This document shows, piece after piece, positions 6,340-13,915 of a stretch of DNA of 15,919 nucleotides. A program made the translations under genes and the position numbers. Each line of letters opens with the position of its first letter. The first letter of the stretch is position 1. The notes under the pieces were generated by a model. That model was not told where the DNA came from, ran no database searches, and was given only the letters and a program-made list of their open reading frames with translations. The stretch comes from Oscillospiraceae bacterium (GTDB lineage Bacteria > Bacillota > Clostridia > Oscillospirales > Ruminococcaceae): the NCBI GenBank assembly GCA_017451665.1, contig JAFTNX010000204.1, positions 1-15,919 of the forward strand, written 5' to 3'.

Positions 6340-6582
6340 AAACGTTGATGAAGACAGTAGCCCGTCAGGTGAAAGGCAAAGTGAGTTGCAGATAGTGAGA
6401 ATGCAATGCAAGTAGCAGACGGAGGAAAATCACTTCAGAGTTGCAGAATTGAAAGAGTTTTTTTAGTAAATTCTGTCGGATTTCTCCCGTTAAAGAGAAC
6501 ACATATGATAGTATGATGTAATGGGTGGTATAACAAAGGTAATATGCTTTTGTCCTGTTTGCACGGGACAAGAGCTTTTTTT
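6340..6582 (+). ncRNA. T-box leader of ileS, isoleucine ATC specifier
   Basis: This leader senses uncharged tRNA-Ile and lets transcription into ileS when charging is low. The specifier is read as ATC at 6429-6431 followed by A, on the 3' side of stem I, whose 5' side starts near GTTGATGAAGACAGTAG. The T-box core is AATGGGTGGTATAACA at 6520-6535. Two exclusive folds are visible. In the antiterminator, ATGGG 6521-6525 pairs with CCTGT 6554-6558, a seven-base bulge TGGTATA spans 6526-6532, and ACAAAGG 6533-6539 pairs with CTTTTGT 6547-6553. In the terminator, 6546-6557 pairs with 6564-6575. The bulge TGGT would pair with an ACCA tRNA end, as expected for tRNA-Ile. The specifier frame is the least certain part. 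This leader accounts for most of the 453-base gap before ileS. Confidence 0.92.
6546..6582 (+). terminator. T-box-controlled terminator before ileS
   Basis: A perfect 12-bp stem, GCTTTTGTCCTG 6546-6557 with CGGGACAAGAGC 6564-6575 (two G-T pairs), loop TTTGCA, then seven T at 6576-6582. Its left arm is the same sequence used by the antiterminator, so the two folds exclude each other. Confidence 0.93.
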
Positions 6583-6617
6583 ATTGTAAATTTTAATTCT
6601 ATTCAGGAGGGATTTTT

Positions 6618-9600
6618 ATGTATAAGAAGGTTTCTACAAGCCTGAATTTCGTTCAGCGTGAAAAAGACGTTGAGAAATTCTGGAAAGATGAAAAAATCTT
6701 TGAAAAGAGTATCGAAACCAAGGCAAAGGGTACTCCGTATGTATTTTACGACGGCCCACCAACTGCTAACGGAAAACCACATATCGGTCACGTTCTTACC
6801 CGTGTAATCAAGGATATGATTCCGAGATACAGAACAATGAAGGGCTGTATGGTTCCAAGAAAGGCCGGTTGGGATACTCACGGCTTGCCTGTTGAAATCG
6901 AAGTTGAAAAGCTTCTCGGTCTTGACGGAAAGGACCAGATTGAAGAATACGGTCTTGAACCATTTATCGACAAGTGTAAGGAAAGCGTCTGGAAGTACAA
7001 GGGTATGTGGGAGGATTTCTCAGGTACTGTTGGTTTCTGGGCTGATATGGATAACCCATATGTTACTTACCACGACGATTATATTGAATCTGAATGGTGG
7101 GCTTTAAAGACTATCTGGGACAAGGGGCTTCTCTATAAGGGCTTTAAGATTGTTCCTTACTGCCCAAGATGTGGAACTCCACTTTCAAGTGCCGAAGTAG
7201 CACAGGGATACAAGGACGTTAAGGAACGTTCAGCTATCGCTAAATTCAAGGTTAAGGACGAGGACGCTTATATTCTTGCGTGGACAACTACACCTTGGAC
7301 ACTTCCTTCAAACGTTGCACTCTGCGTACACCCTGCTTATGATTACGTTAAGATTAAGGTGGCAGACGGCACTGTTTACTATATGGCTGAGGCTCTTGTA
7401 AGCACAGTTATCGAGGGCGAATACGAAGTTTTAGAAAGAATGGTTGGTAAGGACCTTGAATACAAGGAATACGTTCCACTCTTTGATTTTGTAACTCCAA
7501 AGAACAAGTGTTGGTATGTTGTCTGTGACGAATACGTTACACTTACAGACGGTACAGGTGTTGTTCATATCGCACCTGCATTCGGTGAAGACGACTCTAA
7601 GGTTGGTCAGAAGTACGACCTTCCATTCGTTCAGCTTGTTGACGCTAAGGGCGAAATGACTGCTGAAACAAAGTGGGCTGGCGTTTTCTGTAAGAAGGCT
7701 GACCCTATGGTTTTGGAAGATTTGGACAAGAGAGGACTTCTCTTCTCTGCACCTAAGTTTGAACACAGTTATCCACACTGCTGGAGATGTGATACTCCAC
7801 TTATCTACTACGCAAGAGAAAGCTGGTACATCAGAGAAACTGCTGTTAGAGATGACCTTATCAGAAACAACAACACAGTAAACTGGATTCCTGAATCAAT
7901 CGGTAAGGGAAGATTCGGAAACTGGCTTGAAAATATTCAGGACTGGGCTATTTCAAGAAACAGATACTGGGGTACTCCTCTTAACATCTGGGAATGTGAA
8001 TGTGGTCACCAGCATTGTATCGGAAGCCGTGAGGAGCTTGCTAAAATGAGTGGCAACCCTGACGACGCAAAGGTCGAGCTTCACAGACCATATATCGACG
8101 CTGTAACTATCAAGTGTGAAAAGTGTGGCAAGGATATGCACAGAGTACCTGAAGTTATCGACTGTTGGTTTGACTCAGGCGCTATGCCATTTGCACAGCA
8201 CCACTACCCATTTGAAAACAAGGAGCTTTTTGAATCACAGTTCCCTGCTCAGTTTATTTCAGAAGCTGTTGACCAGACAAGAGGTTGGTTCCATTCGCTT
8301 ATGGCGATTTCAACTCTTATCTTCAACAAGGCACCTTACGAAAACGTAATTGTTCTTGGACACGTTCAGGACGAAAACGGTCAGAAGATGAGTAAATCAA
8401 AGGGCAATGCTGTTGACCCGTTTGACGCTCTTGAAACTTACGGTGCTGACGCTATCAGATGGTACTTCTATACAAACTCTGCTCCATGGCTCCCTAACAA
8501 GTTCCACGGAAAAGCTGTTGTTGAAGGACAGAGAAAGTTTATGGGCACTCTCTGGAATACCTACGCATTCTATGTTCTTTATGCAAATATCGATAAATTT
8601 GACCCTACTAAGTATGAAATTGAATACGACAAGCTTTCAGTAATGGACAAGTGGTTCCTTTCAAAGATGAATTCTATGGTTAAGGACGTTGACGACAACC
8701 TTGCAAATTACAGAATTCCAGAAGCTGCAAGAGCATTGCAGGAATTTGTTGACGAAATGTCTAACTGGTATGTTCGTCGTGGCAGAGAAAGATACTGGGT
8801 AACTGAGCTTACACAGGATAAGATTAACGCTTATATGACTCTCTACACAGCACTTGTTACAGTTTCTAAGGCTGCTGCACCTATGATTCCATTTATGACA
8901 GAAGAAATCTATCAGAATCTTGTAAGAAGCGTTGACAAGGACGCTCCTGAAAGTATTCACCTTTGTGATTTCCCTGTTGTTAAGGAAGAATGGATTGACA
9001 AGAAGCTTGAAAGCGATATGGAAGAAGTTCTTAAGATTGTTGTTCTCGGACGTGCTGCAAGAAACGGCTCAAATATGAAGAACAGACAGCCACTTTCAGT
9101 TATGTATGTTGAAAGCGAAACAAAGCTTGACGACTTCTACGTTGAAATTATTGCTGACGAACTTAACATCAAGAGTGTTGATTTTGACACTGACGTTTCA
9201 CAGCTTGTTGACTACATCTTTAAGCCACAGCTCAAGACTCTCGGACCTAAGTTCGGAAAACAGCTTGGCGAAATCAGAAACGAGCTTTCTGCACTTGATG
9301 GTGCTAAGGCTAAGGCTGAACTTGACAGCACAGGTGCTTTGAAGCTTAACATTTCAATCGGTGAAATCGAACTTACTGCTGATGACCTTCTTATTGAAAC
9401 ACAGCAGAAGGCAGGCTTCTTTACACTTACAGAAGGCGCTGTTACTGTTTCTCTTGACACAACTCTTACACCTGAGCTTATTGAAGAAGGCTTTGTAAGA
9501 GAAGTTATCAGTAAGATTCAGACAATGCGTAAGGACAGCGATTTTGACGTTATGGACCACATCACTGTTTACATTTCAGGAAGCGAAAAGGTAGCAGATG

Positions 9601-9734
9601 TTGTTAATAAGAACACAGCTGAAATTTCAGGGGACGTTCTTGCTGACGAAATCAAGGTTGGCGCTGACTGCGACAACTCAAAGGAATGGGACATCAACGG
9701 AGAAAAGGTTTCTATCGGTGTTGTTAAGAACTAA
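6618..9734 (+). CDS. ileS: Isoleucyl-tRNA synthetase, type 2 (eukaryote-like)
   Basis: Class I synthetase charging tRNA-Ile, with editing of misactivated valine; cytoplasmic. It has 1038 residues. The HIGH motif is at 55-58 (PHIGHV) and KMSKS at 590-594. Paired zinc-site cysteines are at 182/185 (CPRC), 388/391 (CWRC), 460/462 (with C467) and 500/503. The GWDTHGLPVE wording and the lack of a C-terminal zinc finger place it in the type-2 group with eukaryotic and Thermus-like enzymes rather than the E. coli/Bacillus type 1. Type-2 enzymes are known to be much less sensitive to mupirocin. AGGAGG at 6605-6610 precedes the ATG. The gene stands alone between its T-box leader and a strong terminator. 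Confidence 0.97.
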   Translation: MYKKVSTSLNFVQREKDVEKFWKDEKIFEKSIETKAKGTPYVFYDGPPTANGKPHIGHVLTRVIKDMIPRYRTMKGCMVPRKAGWDTHGLPVEIEVEKLLGLDGKDQIEEYGLEPFIDKCKESVWKYKGMWEDFSGTVGFWADMDNPYVTYHDDYIESEWWALKTIWDKGLLYKGFKIVPYCPRCGTPLSSAEVAQGYKDVKERSAIAKFKVKDEDAYILAWTTTPWTLPSNVALCVHPAYDYVKIKVADGTVYYMAEALVSTVIEGEYEVLERMVGKDLEYKEYVPLFDFVTPKNKCWYVVCDEYVTLTDGTGVVHIAPAFGEDDSKVGQKYDLPFVQLVDAKGEMTAETKWAGVFCKKADPMVLEDLDKRGLLFSAPKFEHSYPHCWRCDTPLIYYARESWYIRETAVRDDLIRNNNTVNWIPESIGKGRFGNWLENIQDWAISRNRYWGTPLNIWECECGHQHCIGSREELAKMSGNPDDAKVELHRPYIDAVTIKCEKCGKDMHRVPEVIDCWFDSGAMPFAQHHYPFENKELFESQFPAQFISEAVDQTRGWFHSLMAISTLIFNKAPYENVIVLGHVQDENGQKMSKSKGNAVDPFDALETYGADAIRWYFYTNSAPWLPNKFHGKAVVEGQRKFMGTLWNTYAFYVLYANIDKFDPTKYEIEYDKLSVMDKWFLSKMNSMVKDVDDNLANYRIPEAARALQEFVDEMSNWYVRRGRERYWVTELTQDKINAYMTLYTALVTVSKAAAPMIPFMTEEIYQNLVRSVDKDAPESIHLCDFPVVKEEWIDKKLESDMEEVLKIVVLGRAARNGSNMKNRQPLSVMYVESETKLDDFYVEIIADELNIKSVDFDTDVSQLVDYIFKPQLKTLGPKFGKQLGEIRNELSALDGAKAKAELDSTGALKLNISIGEIELTADDLLIETQQKAGFFTLTEGAVTVSLDTTLTPELIEEGFVREVISKIQTMRKDSDFDVMDHITVYISGSEKVADVVNKNTAEISGDVLADEIKVGADCDNSKEWDINGEKVSIGVVKN

Positions 9735-9748
9735 TTGAAAATTTAATT

Positions 9749-9795
9749 AACCCAAACAAAATGATGCGTTTTTCATTTTGTTTGGGTTTTATTTT
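9749..9795 (+). terminator. Terminator of ileS
   Basis: A perfect 16-bp stem (arms 9749-9764 and 9773-9788, beginning AACCCAAAC) with an 8-base loop TGCGTTTT. It is followed by a T-rich tail, TTTTATTTTT. It begins 14 bases after the ileS stop. Confidence 0.92.
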
Positions 9796-9800
9796 TGCAC

Positions 9801-9832
9801 AAAAAATCCGACAAAGCAAAACTTTGTCGGAT
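9801..9832 (-). terminator. Terminator of the adaptor/membrane-protein operon
   Basis: Read on the minus strand, an 11-bp perfect stem (ATCCGACAAAG 9832-9822 / CTTTGTCGGAT 9816-9806, loop TTTTG) is followed by a run of T through 9801. It lies 33 bases after the minus-strand stop at 9866 and converges with the ileS terminator. Confidence 0.9.
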
Positions 9833-9865
9833 TAGTTTTATAAGCATATTTTTTAACATTCATCA

Positions 9866-10693
9866 TTAAGACAAGCCTAAAAATTCAAAGTAGTTCTTTT
9901 CCGGCAGGCTTACATACGAAGTTTTGTATTCCTCGTCATCTGAAAGCTTAAACTGTAAATTTGAGTTATCCTTCCAGTGGATTTCAGGAATTTCTCCACG
10001 ACCTTCAAATCTGTAAACTACACGTCGTATACCCTTTTGCTTAAGAGTAAAGAATTTCATAACCTTGTCCTGTCCGTAAGGCTCAACAATAAGTTTAAGC
10101 TCACCCTTGTTGTTATCCTGAACGTCATAAAGATAAAATCTCAATGTTCCGTCTGGTGAAACAGCATTAAACTCATTCACCTGTTCAAGTACGGTTTCCA
10201 TATCATAAACCTTATAAACATCGCTTTTTTTGTCAAGTTTTTCGTCAAGTCGTGTTTCTATTGCAGTATTAAAAAGTGAGAATACATAAATCATTGCAAT
10301 TCCCGCAACATACAAAAGCAGATACATTGTTCCGAAAATAACCTTTGCAGTTTCGTTATTATCTGAAACAAAGAAAACTACAAGTGCTACAACAAGTGGT
10401 GGAATAACCAGAATCCAGTTTCCCATATTAAACAGCAGTATCGCCAGCACTATCGGCAAAAGCAGAAATGCTATTATCTTAGTAGCTACCTGTTTTCTTG
10501 TGAAAATCATAAGCCCAAGGAAAATCACATTCGCAAGAAGATACACCGTAAAGAAAAGTCCCTTGCTTTTTTCGTGAATAACCAAATCGTAAAGAAAAGT
10601 TGAATAGGCAAGTAATACAAGTACGCCGACATATAAAAAGTTAAAAACAGAAATCAGTCTTCTTACCCAGATATTATTAAGTATTCCGTCCAA
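9866..10693 (-). CDS. Five-pass membrane protein with C-terminal soluble domain, function unknown
   Basis: A 275-residue protein with hydrophobic segments at about 14-38, 46-64, 70-90, 92-109 and 118-141. A polar domain of about 130 residues (145-275) follows, rich in beta-type segments such as GTLRFYLYDV and GELKLIVEPYG. I do not recognise the family, and no catalytic motif or ATP-binding site is visible. The start is TTG at 10693, supported by AAAGGAGG nine bases upstream; no better ATG exists near. It lies 24 bases after the adaptor lipoprotein gene and is followed by a terminator, so the two form an operon. With five passes the soluble domain would lie opposite the N-terminus; N-in by the RR at 11-12 would put it outside, where it could meet the lipoprotein. 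Confidence 0.8.
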   Translation of the reverse strand: MDGILNNIWVRRLISVFNFLYVGVLVLLAYSTFLYDLVIHEKSKGLFFTVYLLANVIFLGLMIFTRKQVATKIIAFLLLPIVLAILLFNMGNWILVIPPLVVALVVFFVSDNNETAKVIFGTMYLLLYVAGIAMIYVFSLFNTAIETRLDEKLDKKSDVYKVYDMETVLEQVNEFNAVSPDGTLRFYLYDVQDNNKGELKLIVEPYGQDKVMKFFTLKQKGIRRVVYRFEGRGEIPEIHWKDNSNLQFKLSDDEEYKTSYVSLPEKNYFEFLGLS

Positions 10694-10702
10694 GCTTTTC
10701 TT

Positions 10703-10710
10703 CCTCCTTT
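10703..10710 (-). promoter_or_regulatory. Ribosome binding site supporting a TTG start
   Basis: AAAGGAGG on the minus strand, nine bases before the TTG at 10691-10693. The match to the 16S tail is strong, which makes the unusual TTG start of the membrane protein credible. Confidence 0.7.
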
Positions 10711-10717
10711 TTTATAA

Positions 10718-11713
10718 TTAAATTACAATAGTTTCTCCACCGTTAAGACCACTTGTGATTTCAACTACTTCTCTTATTTCGTCAGTAATTCCAAGTTCAA
10801 CGTCAGTTTCAATTCTTATTCCATCAACTATTGTATACACAAATGTACGTTTTCCAACATTGACAATTGAGTCAACAGGAACAATCACAACATCTTCCTT
10901 TTCATAAACGCTGAAATTGATTGTGATTTTTCCAAAGTCATAGAATTCAGTGTCGCCATCAACATCAATTACATATTCATAAGTAGAAAAATCTCCTCTG
11001 TCGTGAAAAACAATATCCGTAACAATACCTGTACCAGACGCAACAGCACCCTGTGTAATATTAACCTTTGTGCCGTAAGCTACATTTTCAAGACGTTCAA
11101 AAGCATTAGCAGTAAGCTGTTTTTCGCTTCTGTCGATAATTCTTCCGATATATTTTCCGTCCTCAATGGTATTCCCAACAGCGTAATCCTCAATGAGTCC
11201 GTCCATTTCAATATAGCCATCAATCGGTGCATAAACCTTATAAACGTCAGCCTGCTTGTTGAGCTTTTCAAGATTATTCTTTTCAATGTCAAGGTCAACC
11301 TGTGCTACATCAAGCTTAGCCTTTGACGCACCTCTGTTTTTAAGGTCGTTGTAATTCTTTTCAGCTTCGCTGACCTTAATTTCCTGTGCCTCGATAGCCT
11401 CCTTGAATTCATCACATTCAAATTCAATCATAAGCTGGCCTGCTTTAAGCTCTTCGGAAGGGTCAAAATGAAGCTTTTCAACAACGCCACCACGATTTAC
11501 CGAAACATATCTTGAATAAGGATAGGAATACTCACCTTCGATAGTATAAGACATAGCGATGTTTCCTACCTCAGCAGTAACTGTATTATAATTTTCCTCG
11601 TTTGTTTCAAGAATAGGAACTTTTATCTCTTCTTTCTTTTTATCCTCTTTACCACATGAGCAGAAAGAAAGGCAAAGCACCAACGCTGATACAAAAGAAA
11701 CAATCTTTTTCAT
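10718..11713 (-). CDS. Efflux-type periplasmic-adaptor-like lipoprotein (HlyD/RND-MFP fold)
   Basis: A 331-residue exported protein. The signal peptide MKKIVSFVSALVLCLSFCSC ends in a lipobox-like site, with C20 (or C18) the likely lipidated cysteine. Next come a first lipoyl-like half (about 66-98), a coiled-coil hairpin (about 100-153), the second lipoyl half with VYKVYAPIDGYIE (157-169), then beta-barrel and membrane-proximal parts. This order is that of MacA/HlyD adaptors. In Gram-positives such proteins usually work with MacB-type ABC exporters, but no ABC gene is in the window; the only operon partner is the five-pass protein. The ATG at 11713 is chosen because GAAAGGAT precedes it and the signal peptide starts there; an in-frame start at 11764 would overlap the promoter. 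Confidence 0.88.
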   Translation of the reverse strand: MKKIVSFVSALVLCLSFCSCGKEDKKKEEIKVPILETNEENYNTVTAEVGNIAMSYTIEGEYSYPYSRYVSVNRGGVVEKLHFDPSEELKAGQLMIEFECDEFKEAIEAQEIKVSEAEKNYNDLKNRGASKAKLDVAQVDLDIEKNNLEKLNKQADVYKVYAPIDGYIEMDGLIEDYAVGNTIEDGKYIGRIIDRSEKQLTANAFERLENVAYGTKVNITQGAVASGTGIVTDIVFHDRGDFSTYEYVIDVDGDTEFYDFGKITINFSVYEKEDVVIVPVDSIVNVGKRTFVYTIVDGIRIETDVELGITDEIREVVEITSGLNGGETIVI

Positions 11714-11750
11714 AATAAAATCCTTTCGAGATAAATATTTACACACAATA

Positions 11751-11779
11751 ATTTTAACACTCAATTATGAATTTTACAA
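11751..11779 (-). promoter_or_regulatory. Promoter for the adaptor/membrane-protein operon
   Basis: Minus strand: TTGTAA at 11779-11774, a 17-base spacer ending in TGT (extended -10), and TAAAAT at 11756-11751. The -35 is weak, but spacing and the TGn motif fit. The gap back to hemW (11780-11852) has no convincing terminator, so read-through from the lepA-hemW operon is possible too. Confidence 0.6.
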
Positions 11780-11852
11780 CGGATTTTTCTGTATAAGATT
11801 ATAATTGTACGTTTTACTAAATTTATGCTGTGTTTTTTAGTTAAATTAACAA

Positions 11853-12950
11853 CTAAAATAAAAGCTGAGTGATAATGCTGTTAGAAACCAGAAAGCCTTT
11901 AGGGGTAAGTTTAAGCCCCTCCTCTGAAATTTCCATAAGACCTGAGCCTTTAAAAACCTGAGCCTTTTCATAGATTTCATTAGGATTTCCACCAAGCTCG
12001 GTGATTTTCAAAAAGTTAATTCCCTCTGTAAGTCTGAGACCAAGCATAACATACTCCTCAATCTTGTCGGGATTTTCTTCAGAAACAATCTCCTCCTGAT
12101 AATCTGATGCCACAAATTCATAAACGTCAGAAGGCACAAAATACCTTTTTCTATCAAAATATGAATGTGCAGAAGGTCCGAAGCCAAGATAGCTTTCACC
12201 CTTCCAGTATTTTGTATTATGCTTGCTTTCACAGCCATATTTTGAGAAATTTGAAATTTCATACTGATTAAAGCCGTTTATTTTAAGCACATGAATAAGG
12301 TTTTCGTACATTTCGCAGACGGTATCCTCATCAGCAACGTTATCCCTCACCCAGTCGCAGTCAAACATCGTTCCCTCTTCGATTTTAAGCATATAAGCCG
12401 AAATATGATTTATCGGAAGGTCGCAGAGTGTTCTCGCTGAATTAAGAAGGCTTTCCATAGTCTGGCGTGGTGTACCTATCATAAGGTCGCAGGAAATATT
12501 GTCAAAGCCCGCCCTTTTGGCATTAGTAACAGCGTTTTCAGCAAGCTCATAGTCGTGAAGTCTGCCAAGTGCCATAAGCTCGCTGTCGCAAGCAGACTGC
12601 ACCCCGAAGGAAATTCTGTTGACGCCTGCGTTTCTGTATTCACAAAGCTTATCAAAATCAACACTTGAAGGGTTAGCCTCCATAGTTACTTCCATTTCAG
12701 GGGCAAGAATAAAGCTTTCCTTAACGCTTTTTAAAATATCCCTTACCTGATAAGGTGTCAACAAAGACGGAGTTCCTCCACCAAAATAAACTGTATCAAT
12801 AAAAACAGCCTCGCCCTTGTATTTCTCGATATTTCTCTTTAAGGCAATAACGTAGGACTCACAAAGTCCCTCGTCGTATTCCACCGAATAAAAGCTACAA
12901 TAAGGGCATTTTCTCTTACAGAAAGGCACATGGATATAAATTCCTGTCAA
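11853..12950 (-). CDS. hemW: Radical SAM heme chaperone HemW
   Basis: Radical SAM protein of the HemN-like family that binds heme and is thought to deliver it to target proteins; once annotated as oxygen-independent coproporphyrinogen III oxidase. The 365-residue length is typical. The CxxxCxxC cluster motif is C11, C15, C18 (PFCKRKCPYCSFYS), with phenylalanine at 20 where true HemN has a further cysteine, and this favours HemW. GGGTPS lies at 57-62, and the middle has the expected EANPSSVDF and GVQSACDSEL segments. The start is TTG at 12948-12950, preceded by AAGGGGG seven bases upstream. It is the last gene of the lepA operon; lepA-hemW linkage is well known in Firmicutes. No hrcA-grpE-dnaK follows, unlike Bacillus. 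Confidence 0.94.
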   Translation of the reverse strand: MTGIYIHVPFCKRKCPYCSFYSVEYDEGLCESYVIALKRNIEKYKGEAVFIDTVYFGGGTPSLLTPYQVRDILKSVKESFILAPEMEVTMEANPSSVDFDKLCEYRNAGVNRISFGVQSACDSELMALGRLHDYELAENAVTNAKRAGFDNISCDLMIGTPRQTMESLLNSARTLCDLPINHISAYMLKIEEGTMFDCDWVRDNVADEDTVCEMYENLIHVLKINGFNQYEISNFSKYGCESKHNTKYWKGESYLGFGPSAHSYFDRKRYFVPSDVYEFVASDYQEEIVSEENPDKIEEYVMLGLRLTEGINFLKITELGGNPNEIYEKAQVFKGSGLMEISEEGLKLTPKGFLVSNSIITQLLF

Positions 12951-12962
12951 ACAAAATCCCCC

Positions 12963-13436
12963 TTAAAACTTTTCCTCATCATCAAAGGCATTTTCAATAT
13001 ATTTTCTCGTAGCCTCGCTGTTTTCTCTGAATTTATTTATCATCATTTTTCCACAGCTTTTTAACACGCATACACCGATAGCGAGAAGCTGTATTCCAGC
13101 TGTTTTTGCAAAAAACTTAACACTGTCAGCTGTTGACAATGAGAAATAGTCACTTCTGTCTTCAAGGTATTTTACCACAGCAGGATGAATTATCATAAAC
13201 CCAACTATCGCAAATCCCGTCATCAGCACAAACATAAAAACAAATGCCACAAAAGCGTCTTTAAAACTGAATTTAGACAGCTTCAGTCCCACATAGACAG
13301 CGCCCACAACAAGAAGTGCAAGGGCTATAAATCTGCTGACATTTGCATACACTTCATAGGCGAGGGGTATCCCCACAGCACCCACAAAACCAAACACAAG
13401 TGCAAGTCTTATAGACTTGGTCATATTTTCATTCAT
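12963..13436 (-). CDS. Small four-pass membrane protein, function unknown
   Basis: A 157-residue protein with hydrophobic segments at about 9-28, 34-52, 60-83 and 108-127. A charged cytoplasmic-looking tail (KFRENSEATRKYIENAFDDEEKF) ends the chain. No family is recognised and no catalytic motif is seen. The ATG at 13434-13436 is chosen because AAGGA lies seven bases upstream; an in-frame TTG two codons earlier overlaps the spacer. It lies 15 bases after the preceding small membrane protein and 12 bases before hemW, so it is co-transcribed with lepA and hemW. Confidence 0.78.
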   Translation of the reverse strand: MNENMTKSIRLALVFGFVGAVGIPLAYEVYANVSRFIALALLVVGAVYVGLKLSKFSFKDAFVAFVFMFVLMTGFAIVGFMIIHPAVVKYLEDRSDYFSLSTADSVKFFAKTAGIQLLAIGVCVLKSCGKMMINKFRENSEATRKYIENAFDDEEKF

Positions 13437-13451
13437 AGACAAATCCTTAGT

Positions 13452-13898
13452 TTAAAATTTTACTACCGTCGTAAAGAAAAATATAGTAAATCCAACAAGC
13501 AAAGCTCCCGAAACAAGTCCTGCGATTGTTGTAATCACTGCCATTTTGTCAAAAACCTTATTTTTATTCGTAATGGCACAAACCTTTACAGCGTTATTTT
13601 CCTTATAGTATGACTTGAAAAGTATATTTTCAGCAGGAAACAGATTTTCGTATTCCTTATCGTCAACAAGATACACAGCAGTTTTGAATTTATACTTCTT
13701 ATTCACCGAGAAGTTTAAAAAAGTTGCATTTTTCTTATCAGATTTCACCAATAGAATTAAGCTGTAAACAAAAAATCCAAACACTCCAAGTGAAATCAAA
13801 ACCAAAAGCAAGCTAAGACCTGCAACGGTCAGAACACTTCCCCCTGCGATAAAAAGAAGCACAAAAATCACAATTGTTATTACAAGAAATTCTGTCAT
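13452..13898 (-). CDS. Small membrane protein with central polar domain, function unknown
   Basis: A 148-residue protein with a strongly hydrophobic N-terminus (about 4-20 and 24-51, two passes) and a polar stretch of about 65 residues (52-117). That stretch contains KKYKFKTAVYLVDDKEYENLF. A third membrane segment lies at about 120-145. I do not recognise a family. The ATG at 13896-13898 follows CGGAGAT. It begins 17 bases after the lepA stop and 15 bases before the next membrane protein gene. The two unknown membrane genes share the same hydrophobic character but no evident sequence similarity. Confidence 0.78.
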   Translation of the reverse strand: MTEFLVITIVIFVLLFIAGGSVLTVAGLSLLLVLISLGVFGFFVYSLILLVKSDKKNATFLNFSVNKKYKFKTAVYLVDDKEYENLFPAENILFKSYYKENNAVKVCAITNKNKVFDKMAVITTIAGLVSGALLVGFTIFFFTTVVKF

Positions 13899-13915
13899 AT
13901 AAAAATCTCCGTAAT

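Noticed and set aside
6365..6571. Minus-strand open frame across the ileS leader
   Set aside because: The region is fully explained by the T-box structure, and the peptide has no ribosome binding site or protein-like composition.
7431..7778. Long minus-strand frame inside ileS
   Set aside because: It is a shadow of the strongly conserved ileS reading frame, with low-complexity composition and no start signals.
10200..11260. Shared DVYKVY hexapeptide (and about 15 matching bases) between the adaptor and the five-pass protein
   Set aside because: The flanking residues do not align and the hexapeptides lie in different structural contexts; treated as chance.
11714..11764. Longer N-terminus of the adaptor lipoprotein
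   Set aside because: It would overlap the promoter -10 box and place 17 residues before a clear signal peptide.
11780..11850. TTAGTT/AACTAA inverted repeat after hemW as a terminator
   Set aside because: The stem is short and AT-only and is followed by A rather than T on the minus strand.
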